DNA from: Opitutales bacterium
Lineage (GTDB): Bacteria > Verrucomicrobiota > Verrucomicrobiia > Opitutales > Oceanipulchritudinaceae
Direction: 5' to 3'
Assembly (NCBI GenBank): GCA_020831585.1
Contig: JAFIGE010000033.1
Location: 1 to 40,005, forward strand
Length of the DNA stretch: 40,005 bases
The position numbers and the translations under genes were made by a program. The notes under the pieces are model-generated. The model was not told the origin of the DNA and searched no databases. It was given only the letters and a program-made list of their open reading frames with translations. Below, one piece after another: positions 16,153 through 23,019 of this stretch (positions are counted from its first letter, which is position 1; each line of letters begins with the position of its first letter).

Positions 16153-17232
16153 ATGGAATATGCGGAATCGGAGAGAGGACGGCGTTTGCCGGTGAAGTCG
16201 CGGCGGTTTCCGAGAGCTCGGGTGCCGGAGGGCGAGGTGGGGCATTATCATGTGATCAGCCGTGTGAACGGGCGGGCGCGGATGCTCACGGCGGATCGCC
16301 GAGAGGTATTTCGGGATCTGCTGCGGCGGGTGGCTGGGTTCTGCGGGGTGGAGGTCCTGACTTTTTGCTTCATGGAGAACCATTTTCATCTGCTGGTGCG
16401 GGTGCCGGGTGCGGTCGGGGAGCTCACGGACGATGAGGTGCTGCGGCGGGCGGCTCTGCTTTACGGGGACGGGAAGGGGCGACAGCCACTGGATCTGGAG
16501 ACCGTGCGCTGGGCTTTGGCGAAGGGGGGTGAGACGCGCGGGAAAATCCGGGAGTTGCTCTTGGGGCGGATGGGGTCGCTGCCGATGTTCGTGAAGATTT
16601 TGAAGCAACGGTTTTCGGTGCGCTTTAATCGGGAGACTGGGCGGGTGGGCACGTTGTGGGAAGGGCCGTTCAAGAGTGTTTTGGTGGAACCTTCGCGAAG
16701 AATGCTGGCGGTTGTGGGGGCTTATATTGATTTGAACCCGGTGAGGGCGGGGATCGTGGAAGATCCCAAGGATTACCGTTTCAGCGGATATGGAGAGGCG
16801 GTGGGGAAGGGGCGTCCTGGAGAGCACCCGTTGCTCCGATGCTTGGTGAACTTGGACGCACTGCTGGCCGACGGCGCGGAAGGCAATTGTCAGGATGATG
16901 CTCGCTTGGACCGAGAGGCCCGGGAATATCGTAAGCTTCTCTATGTGAAGGCGGTGGTGGGATCGCCTTCGAACAAGGTCCGTGTGGAGGAAGGCCGCCT
17001 GCGGGAGGTGTTGGCAAAAAAAGGCGGGTTATCAACCGCAGAGCTTTTGCGGTGTCGGGTGCGTTACTTTACGGATGGTTTGATTCTCGGGGGACGTGCC
17101 TACATCGAACGGATGCGGCAGAACCAGCCGTTAACCGCCTCGTCCGCAAAGCGATCTCCGCGCGAAATGAGGGGAGGCGATTGGGGTGGGTTGTGTAGCG
17201 CGCGCGATCTGCAGAAGGGTGTGATTTCCTGA
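16153..17232 (+). CDS. RAYT / IS200-like Y1 transposase, copy C (divergent type)
   Basis: A 359-residue Y1/HUH transposase, longer than and clearly divergent from copies A, B and D. The HUH motif is H-F-H at 77-79 (M-E-N-H-F-H-L-L-V); the expected catalytic tyrosine is Tyr191 in G-A-Y-I-D-L-N-P-V-R-A-G. The block F-N-R-E-T-G-R-V-G-T-L-W-E-G-P-F is the equivalent of the G-T-F-W region of the other copies. About 140 residues follow the core, mostly charged, with no recognised motif. The ATG at 16153 was chosen over a TTG at 16126, but the purine run AGGGGG touches the ATG, so the start is uncertain. Imperfect palindromes lie on both sides (16082-16133 and 17330-17375). Confidence 0.85.
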   Translation: MEYAESERGRRLPVKSRRFPRARVPEGEVGHYHVISRVNGRARMLTADRREVFRDLLRRVAGFCGVEVLTFCFMENHFHLLVRVPGAVGELTDDEVLRRAALLYGDGKGRQPLDLETVRWALAKGGETRGKIRELLLGRMGSLPMFVKILKQRFSVRFNRETGRVGTLWEGPFKSVLVEPSRRMLAVVGAYIDLNPVRAGIVEDPKDYRFSGYGEAVGKGRPGEHPLLRCLVNLDALLADGAEGNCQDDARLDREAREYRKLLYVKAVVGSPSNKVRVEEGRLREVLAKKGGLSTAELLRCRVRYFTDGLILGGRAYIERMRQNQPLTASSAKRSPREMRGGDWGGLCSARDLQKGVIS

Positions 17233-17329
17233 ATCTGCGGATGCGGTTGGGGAGCGCGTCCGGTTTTCACTGCTTCGACTATATGCGGCTTCCACTGTTA
17301 TGGCTTCTATTATAAACGCGGTATAAAAA

Positions 17330-17375
17330 CTTGACATTTTGCGGAGTCAGGCGTCCGCTCCTAATAATGTCGAAG
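17330..17375. repeat. nested imperfect palindrome after RAYT C
   Basis: CTTGACATT (17330-17338) pairs with AATGTCGAAG (17366-17375) with one bulged C. Inside it GCGGA (17341-17345) pairs with TCCGC (17354-17358) around an 8-base loop. A bulged palindrome of this size is the form REP sequences take. It also lies between the convergent ends of RAYT C and mlaF, so it may act as a bidirectional terminator. Confidence 0.45.
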
Positions 17376-17380
17376 CTGAT

Positions 17381-18199
17381 TTACTGGGGGTCAGTTGATG
17401 ACGGGGAGGGGGCTTCGCGGCGGAGAAAAGCGCGGACCGCGTCGTTGGGGGGATTGTCCTTGAGGTCGGCAGGTTTTCCTTGAGCAGTGATCGTCTTCTT
17501 TACGGCATCAAGAAAGACCGCGCGGTCGCCGAGGTCGAGAAGGCTATCGAGTTCGTGGGTGACCATGACAACGGTCGTTCCCATGGAGTCGCGGATTTGC
17601 AGGATGGTTTCGTCGAGACGCCGACTGGTGACGGGATCGAGGCCGGCGGAGGGCTCGTCGAAAAAAAGGATTTCAGGATCGAGGGCCATGGCGCGGGCCA
17701 GGGCGGCGCGCTTTCGCATACCTCCGCTGATTTCGGAGGGGTAAAAATCCTCAAATCCGGAGAGGCCAACAAGGGCTAGCTTGTAGCGAACAATATCGTT
17801 GATTTCGCGTGTCTTGAGGGGCGTGTGGACCTCAAGAGGCAGAGCGACGTTTTCACCAAGAGTCATGGAGCTCCAGAGGGCACCCTGTTGGTAGAGGACA
17901 CCGATCCGTCGGCGCACGTGGGCCCGGTCTTTGTCACTTCCGGGGGCAAAGGGCGTATCGCCATAGAAGATCGCGCCTTTGGCCGGTTCAGCCAAACCGA
18001 TCATGTGTTTCAGAAGAGTACTTTTGCCGCAACCACTCCCGCCCATGAGGATGAAGATCTCGCCTTTGCGCACGTCAAAGTTGAGGTCGGACTGCACGAG
18101 AAATGCCCCGTAAGCCATGGTGAGATCCCGCACTGAAATCACCGGGGATGAGCCGGTGGAGGTTTCTTGGGTCGAGGATTTGGAGGGGAGGGGCGCCAT
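17381..18199 (-). CDS. mlaF: ABC transporter ATP-binding protein, MlaF-like
   Basis: The ATPase of a phospholipid/organic-solvent-resistance type ABC transporter that works at the inner membrane with the MlaE permease. The 272-residue product has Walker A G-G-S-G-C-G-K-S-T at 53-61, Q-loop Y-Q-Q-G-A-L-W-S, signature I-S-G-G-M at 157-161 and Walker B I-L-F-F-D-E at 177-182. T-H-E-L-D-S follows. The S-G-G-M-R-K-R form of the signature is typical of MlaF rather than sugar importers. It starts 5 bp after mlaE. The usual third gene, an MCE-domain MlaD, is not downstream: the locus ends here, facing RAYT C. Confidence 0.92.
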   Translation of the reverse strand: MAPLPSKSSTQETSTGSSPVISVRDLTMAYGAFLVQSDLNFDVRKGEIFILMGGSGCGKSTLLKHMIGLAEPAKGAIFYGDTPFAPGSDKDRAHVRRRIGVLYQQGALWSSMTLGENVALPLEVHTPLKTREINDIVRYKLALVGLSGFEDFYPSEISGGMRKRAALARAMALDPEILFFDEPSAGLDPVTSRRLDETILQIRDSMGTTVVMVTHELDSLLDLGDRAVFLDAVKKTITAQGKPADLKDNPPNDAVRAFLRREAPSPSSTDPQ

Positions 18200-18204
18200 G
18201 CGTA

Positions 18205-19341
18205 TCAGATGTTCAAAGTGGCGGCGATGTAGTCGATAAGGGCATTGAAGATGATGATAAGGGTGATGCCCAAAACAACAGCCCGTGTCGCCGCCACACC
18301 CACCGCCTGGGCACCACCGCCGCACTGAAGTCCCCTGAGGCAACCGGCGAAGGCGATGAGCAACCCGAAGACGAATCCCTTGGTCACACCGAGGAGCAAG
18401 TCGGCTATTCCGATCACCCGAATCATTTCGGAGAAGAAAATGGAGCGGGGCACGCCCATCATAAAGTCGGCGACGAGATAACCTCCGAGGATGCCGACCA
18501 CATTGGCATAGATCGTCAGCAGGGGCAGGGCAATGGCGAGGGCAAGGACGCGCGGGAGAACAATGAAGCCGAATGAGGGAATGGAAAAGGTTTCGAGGGC
18601 ATCGATTTCTTCGTTGACCTTCATGCTGCCGATTTCGGCGGCAAAGCCCGCTCCTGTGCGACCGGCCATGATCACCCCCGCCATGACGGCCCCCATTTCC
18701 CGCAACATCCCGTAGCCAACGAGGTAAGATACGGCAAATTCCGCGCCGAAGCGCCGAAGCACGACAGCGCCGAGAAAGGCGATGATGAAGCCGACAAGCA
18801 GGCTGATAAGGGAGACGATGGGCAGGGCCTGGACTGTCACCGTGCGAAGGACGTGAAAGAAATCGCCCGCCCGCATGGAGGATCGACCGACTGCGAGGCG
18901 GCAAAGCTCGGTGAAGGTGCGTCCGCAAAATTCGCACACTTCAATATGTTCCCGCCAAAGGGTGATACTTGCTTGCCCGAGGCGCTCGACGAGGGAGCGG
19001 GAGGCTTGGGGTTTGTCACGGTTGGCCGCGTTCCGGCGGCCCGCTTCGGCGAGGCGCTCGAGGGCGTCGACTTTTTCCGCTCCGGAGACGGTTTTCAACT
19101 CCCCTGCGCGCCACTCCTCGCGCAGGCGCACCAGAAAAGCCGGCAAGGTGGAGTCGAACGAGGTCACACCGTCCAAATCGATCACGGCGAATTTTTCTTT
19201 TTTCGCAGCGGCGGCGAGTTCACGGGCGATGCGAGCCGGACTCGGAAAACCACTCCCGACGGACCATTTTCCGCTCAGGCGAAGAATGGGGCGGCCCCCG
19301 TCTTCTTCGATTACATAGCGCGCTTTGGCATCTTTCGTCAT
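18205..19341 (-). CDS. mlaE: MlaE-type ABC permease with N-terminal STAS-like domain
   Basis: The inner-membrane permease of an Mla-type lipid transporter, 378 residues. The first 100 or so residues form a STAS-like domain (F-A-V-I-D-L-D-G-V-T-S-F-D-S core), a fusion common in this family outside Proteobacteria. The membrane part, from about residue 150, holds five to six hydrophobic segments and the MlaE signature N-E-E-I-D-A-L-E-T-F with downstream L-P-R-V-L-A. It follows the kinase gene after 137 bp and leads directly into mlaF. No MCE protein gene is present in the window. Confidence 0.93.
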   Translation of the reverse strand: MTKDAKARYVIEEDGGRPILRLSGKWSVGSGFPSPARIARELAAAAKKEKFAVIDLDGVTSFDSTLPAFLVRLREEWRAGELKTVSGAEKVDALERLAEAGRRNAANRDKPQASRSLVERLGQASITLWREHIEVCEFCGRTFTELCRLAVGRSSMRAGDFFHVLRTVTVQALPIVSLISLLVGFIIAFLGAVVLRRFGAEFAVSYLVGYGMLREMGAVMAGVIMAGRTGAGFAAEIGSMKVNEEIDALETFSIPSFGFIVLPRVLALAIALPLLTIYANVVGILGGYLVADFMMGVPRSIFFSEMIRVIGIADLLLGVTKGFVFGLLIAFAGCLRGLQCGGGAQAVGVAATRAVVLGITLIIIFNALIDYIAATLNI

Positions 19342-19478
19342 TCAAAATCAGGAAATCCGTTTTCCGCAGGAAGGGACTTGGCAGAGATGCACATGTAGAA
19401 GCCGTGGCAGCCGCGTGTCCAACTCATTCGCCTCCGGACCGCGTGAACGATCTGCCGAATTCTGTTGAACGGTTGAGC

Positions 19479-20492
19479 CTAAGGAGCCGTTGAGCTGCCG
19501 AGGGGAAAGCTCGCCGCGAGGTCGGCGTAGATGGCGTCGGGGAGGTCGCTGCCGATCTGTTGTACGACGGCCGCACCCATGGCAGAGGCGAGGGCTCCGC
19601 AGTCAGGTATGGGGCGGTCGCGCAAATATGCAGCGAGGAATCCGGCGGCCCACAGATCACCGGCCCCGGTTGTGTCTACGGGGCGCTCGACGGCCACCGG
19701 GAGGACGCGGTGAAGGGAATCTCCCTGAGCAATAAAGGCACCGTCCTTGCCGACCTTAACCGCCCCGATGGAGCAGATGCGGGCGAAGGCGCGTGCGTGC
19801 TCCGCGGGGGGGGCGTCATTCTGAAAATAGGCGGCGGCTTCCTCTTCGTTGGCGAAAACGATATCAACGGAGGAGGCAAGAAGTTCCGGGAGAAAGGAGC
19901 GGGTGGCCTCGACGACTTCAAAAGATGCCAGGTCCAAGCTTACTGTGCAACCGGCTGCTTTCGCGGCGGCCAAAACGGCGCGAAACAGGTCGGGATTGAA
20001 GAGGAGATACCCTTCGATGTGGGCATGGCGGGCACCGGTGAAATCAGCCGCTTCCACCTCTTCGGGAAGAAAGGTCACTGCGGCTCCCAGGCACGTGCGG
20101 AGGGTGCGTTCGGAGTCGGGAGTGATGAGGGAGAGGCAGCGCCCATTTGCTTGATGGGCGATTTTGAAGGCACCGGGATCGCCCCCGATTCCTTTAAAGC
20201 GGTCGCGGTAGAAGACCCCCGTGGCGTCGCTTCCCGTCTTTCCAAGATAGCGGCAGCGCAGGCCGAGGCGCGTTGCCGCGAAGGTCGTGTTGCCCGCCGA
20301 ACCACCGGGAGCAAGGGTGGGGGATTCGGGGAGGCGGGCGAGAAGGCTATCGAGCCCGGCGGCATCGACAAGGACCATACCGCCTTTGGCCCCCTCGACG
20401 GTTTCGAGGAAAGCGTCGTCGACGCGGGCGAGAAGGTCGACAATCGGATTGCCGACACCAATGAGATCACAGGTTGGGTGAATAAAAGACAT
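19479..20492 (-). CDS. PfkB-family carbohydrate/adenosine-type kinase
   Basis: A cytoplasmic ribokinase-family enzyme, 337 residues, which phosphorylates a sugar or nucleoside with ATP. It shows the first family signature around P-G-G-S-A-G-N-T at 62-69 and the second, P-V-D-T-T-G-A-G-D-L at 271-280, where Asp279 is the expected catalytic base. F-A-N-E-E-E-A precedes the second. The sequence I-G-V-G-N-P-I-V-D at the start and the overall length resemble adenosine-kinase-like members, but substrate cannot be decided by reading. It lies 30 bp after the DUF6941-like gene and upstream of mlaE on the same strand, so the four genes may form one transcript. Confidence 0.9.
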   Translation of the reverse strand: MSFIHPTCDLIGVGNPIVDLLARVDDAFLETVEGAKGGMVLVDAAGLDSLLARLPESPTLAPGGSAGNTTFAATRLGLRCRYLGKTGSDATGVFYRDRFKGIGGDPGAFKIAHQANGRCLSLITPDSERTLRTCLGAAVTFLPEEVEAADFTGARHAHIEGYLLFNPDLFRAVLAAAKAAGCTVSLDLASFEVVEATRSFLPELLASSVDIVFANEEEAAAYFQNDAPPAEHARAFARICSIGAVKVGKDGAFIAQGDSLHRVLPVAVERPVDTTGAGDLWAAGFLAAYLRDRPIPDCGALASAMGAAVVQQIGSDLPDAIYADLAASFPLGSSTAP

Positions 20493-20522
20493 GATGGGAA
20501 GCGGAGGAGGGCGGTGGCGGAC

Positions 20523-20909
20523 CTACCCGGAGACGCCGAGTGTTGTGGCGAGGATGGGGTCCTCGTCCACCTCGATGATGATGGTGTACTGCCCCTCGGT
20601 TTCAAAGGGGAGGTTGTGCATGTCATTGATCAGATTGATCTTGTGCAGGGGACTTTGGGACTCAAAAGGTCGTTTGAGGAGGGGTTTGAGGGCTTCCATA
20701 TCGGTGCCCATGGAGACCTTCAGCTCATGTTTGCCGACGCCAACATCGGTGAGGGTGAGGAACCAAACCATGCGGCGGTGCACGGTGGGGAACTGGCGCG
20801 CGCGGATATTGGAGAAGCAACCCATGAGGTAGTGCTTGCCCGTGGCCGGGTCGATGTGGACGGCATCGCACATCTGCCAGCACAGGACCTGTGGTTTTGC
20901 GGCATTCAT
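20523..20909 (-). CDS. DUF6941-like conserved protein
   Basis: A soluble protein of 128 residues, function unknown. The start region C-W-Q-M-C-D-A-V-H-I-D-P-A-T-G-K-H and F-S-N-I-R-A-R-Q-F-P, then R-R-M-V-W-F-L-T-L-T-D, resemble a widespread uncharacterised family of PVC bacteria that I recall as DUF6941; this is recollection, not a search. An in-frame ATG at 20996 would add 29 low-complexity residues. The ATG at 20909 was preferred because it begins just before the conserved block; neither has a clear Shine-Dalgarno. It is divergent from the flavocytochrome gene and first in the pfkB-mlaE-mlaF direction. Confidence 0.7.
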   Translation of the reverse strand: MNAAKPQVLCWQMCDAVHIDPATGKHYLMGCFSNIRARQFPTVHRRMVWFLTLTDVGVGKHELKVSMGTDMEALKPLLKRPFESQSPLHKINLINDMHNLPFETEGQYTIIIEVDEDPILATTLGVSG

Positions 20910-21031
20910 GCGCACAGCCGAATCCGCCGCCTCGGCAAAGTCAACGCCCAACCCCCCCTTGGGGGCTGCGGGTAGCGTCGCTGTCCATTTTCCCATTGCG
21001 AAATGAGGCTGAAGCGGAATGAGTAGGACCT

Positions 21032-22351
21032 ATGCCGCAGACTTCGACTCTTTACCGGCGCACAGCGGGCTATGGCCTCATTGGGGCCACTCTCCTTGTT
21101 GGCTACGCTTTGTGGATCGGGAGCCTTTGGGCGGCGGACGCCTGGTATGACAATCCGTGGAAATACCCCGCAAAGGTCGGAAGTCACGGTTGCCTCATGC
21201 TCATGTGCTGGGCCTTTATTTTGGCGACGCGCTTTCGCCCCATTGAGTGGCTCTTCGGGGGCCTCGACAAGGTTTACAAGGCTCACCGCTACGTCGGGGA
21301 GGCGGCTTTCTTTCTGATCTTCCTTCACCCGATCTTCCTCGCCGTGGCCCTGGGCGGGGAGGCCGGCGGGTTCTTCCGCTATCTCTGGTTTTCGGGGGAT
21401 TGGGTGCGCAATACCGGCATCATCGCCTTCATCGCCTTCGTCTTCCTCGTCGTCGTTTCGATCTACGTGAAGATTGCCTACCATAAGTGGAAGCGGACGC
21501 ATGATTTTTTTGGGCTCCTTCTGGTGCTCATCGTCGTTCATGCGGCCATATCGGGCGGGGAGATCATGGCTTTTCCCGTTCTCACTGTGTGGCACGGGAT
21601 TTGGGTGACGGTGGGGCTCTCGGCCTATGTTTACATCCGGCTTTTGTATCGGTTTGTCGGGCCCCAATACGATGTCCTTACCTCCGAAGTGCGCGAGGTC
21701 GGCGATAAGATCACGGAGGTCTATCTGGAGCCCGTTGGTCGCCCGATGAAGGCGGCGCCCGGGCAATTTCTCTACGTATCCTTCGACGCCGATGCGGTGA
21801 GCGAGGAACCCCATCCCTTCAGCCTTTCGAGCGCGCCGGAGGCTACCCGTATCCGCCTCTCCATCAAACGATTGGGCGATTGGACTGGAAACGTAGCCAA
21901 TATTCGCAAGGGCGAGCCGGCCCGGATCTGGGGACCCTATGGTCACTTCAGCGATGCCCTTCTGCAAAAGGGAACCTTTCCGGCCGTCCTCGTTGGCGGC
22001 GGGATCGGAATCACGCCCTTTCTCAGCATCATCGCTTCCGAAGCTTTCGCGCGTAGAAAAGGGCCTTCGGTTTTGTTTTACTCGGGTCCGCGCAAGGACT
22101 CCCTCGTTTATGATCAAGAAATCGCAGAAGCGGCCGAGCGACTAGATGAATTGAAGTATATCCGGCACGTCTCCGACGATGAGGGTTTCATGAACCGCGC
22201 TTACTTCGAGGCAAAGTTGGATCGACCGCTGAAGGACTATCTCTTTCTCGTCTGTGGACCCGGCCCCATGATGGAAGCATTCCGGGACTTCCTCCTGAGC
22301 GCGGACGTGCCGCGGACGCAAATCGGGATGGAGGACTTTGCCATCCGTTGA
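21032..22351 (+). CDS. ferric-reductase-like flavocytochrome (NADPH oxidase fold)
   Basis: A membrane oxidoreductase of 439 residues that would pass electrons from NAD(P)H through FAD to haem and an acceptor such as ferric iron or oxygen. The first 210 residues have about six transmembrane segments with paired histidines (G-S-H-G-C, A-H-R-Y-V-G, F-L-H-P-I-F, V-V-H-A-A) as likely haem ligands. An FNR-type domain follows: H-P-F-S-L-S-S for FAD, G-G-G-I-G-I-T-P-F for the pyridine nucleotide, and C-G-P-G-P-M-M. No ferredoxin domain is present. AGTAGGAC precedes the ATG. It converges on hisI, with 15 bp between them. The acceptor is not decidable from sequence. Confidence 0.9.
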   Translation: MPQTSTLYRRTAGYGLIGATLLVGYALWIGSLWAADAWYDNPWKYPAKVGSHGCLMLMCWAFILATRFRPIEWLFGGLDKVYKAHRYVGEAAFFLIFLHPIFLAVALGGEAGGFFRYLWFSGDWVRNTGIIAFIAFVFLVVVSIYVKIAYHKWKRTHDFFGLLLVLIVVHAAISGGEIMAFPVLTVWHGIWVTVGLSAYVYIRLLYRFVGPQYDVLTSEVREVGDKITEVYLEPVGRPMKAAPGQFLYVSFDADAVSEEPHPFSLSSAPEATRIRLSIKRLGDWTGNVANIRKGEPARIWGPYGHFSDALLQKGTFPAVLVGGGIGITPFLSIIASEAFARRKGPSVLFYSGPRKDSLVYDQEIAEAAERLDELKYIRHVSDDEGFMNRAYFEAKLDRPLKDYLFLVCGPGPMMEAFRDFLLSADVPRTQIGMEDFAIR

Positions 22352-22366
22352 GAGGCGGGGGACGGC

Positions 22367-22789
22367 TTAGGGGTGCAGATTGCGCAGGCGACCATCCTCT
22401 TCCACGACGCGGTAGTAGCAGGTCGGGCGGGATTGTCCATCCGCCTGGCGGGTGTGGCAGCATCCACCGGTGCGGGGACGGACGCGGTAGAGGAGCGAGT
22501 TTTGTTCACAGTTCACGAACACCGCTTCGAGGTCGAGAAGATCGCCGCTGGAAGCCCCTTTGCGCCAAAGCTCGTTGCGGGAGGTGCTCCAAAAGACGGC
22601 GATCTTTTCACGTAAAGTCGCGCGCAGCGCTGCTTCGTTGGCGTAAGCAACAATCAGGACATCCCCGGTTGCGGCATCCTGCACCACCACCGGCACCACC
22701 GCTTCGCCCGTTTTGGCCACGTCGGCAATTTTGGTGAAATCCAGTTGCAGGCTATCGCCTTCTTCGAGCTCGCGATTCATCCACTCCAT
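22367..22789 (-). CDS. hisI: phosphoribosyl-AMP cyclohydrolase, variant type
   Basis: Opens the ring of phosphoribosyl-AMP, third step of histidine synthesis. The 140-residue product has W-S-T-S-R-N-E-L-W-R-K-G at 67-78 and C-C-H-T-R at 110-114 with a later Cys124, all typical. The metal-ligand motif, usually D-C-D-x-D, reads N-C-E-Q-N at 93-97, so the first and third Asp are replaced. The spacing between the zinc cysteines is also longer than in standard HisI (Cys111 to Cys124). The same N-C-E variant occurs, as I recall, in other PVC bacteria. A second start at 22780 is possible. No other his gene is nearby. Confidence 0.85.
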   Translation of the reverse strand: MEWMNRELEEGDSLQLDFTKIADVAKTGEAVVPVVVQDAATGDVLIVAYANEAALRATLREKIAVFWSTSRNELWRKGASSGDLLDLEAVFVNCEQNSLLYRVRPRTGGCCHTRQADGQSRPTCYYRVVEEDGRLRNLHP

Positions 22790-23019
22790 GCTGAAGCAAC
22801 CAAATTCCCTGGCAAGAAAGCATCTGCAATTTCAACCTTCGTGGTAAAAAAATATTGACATTGTTCCCGCTGGCTCGCGAAAGAGGGTAGTGGATAGATA
22901 TTGAAGCAGGTTTGGCGAAAGTGCGTTAGGGATAAAATACATTCGCGGTAGCTTATTATTGACGTTTCCGTGGTTGGTTTGTGGGCAGTGGATAGAAAGA
23001 TATTCAGGCGGAGGGGGAC
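22790..23019. other. intergenic region with an imperfect direct repeat
   Basis: No gene is seen. TATTGAC and AGTGGATAGA occur in the same order twice: 22853-22859 with 22889-22898, and 22957-22963 with 22987-22996. The two copies are 46 and 40 bases long and about 100 bases apart. On the minus strand the region carries the hisI upstream sequence and the end of the giant-gene operon. No convincing promoter was found. Confidence 0.4.

Noticed and set aside
17331-17368. TTGACA followed by TAATAAT as a promoter
   Set aside because: The spacing is about 25 bases, and the next plus-strand sequence is the end of mlaF on the other strand. The TTGACA is part of the palindrome.
20910-20996. A 29-residue N-terminal extension of the DUF6941-like protein
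   Set aside because: It is low-complexity, lacks a ribosome-binding site and precedes the conserved block; kept only as a possible alternative start.
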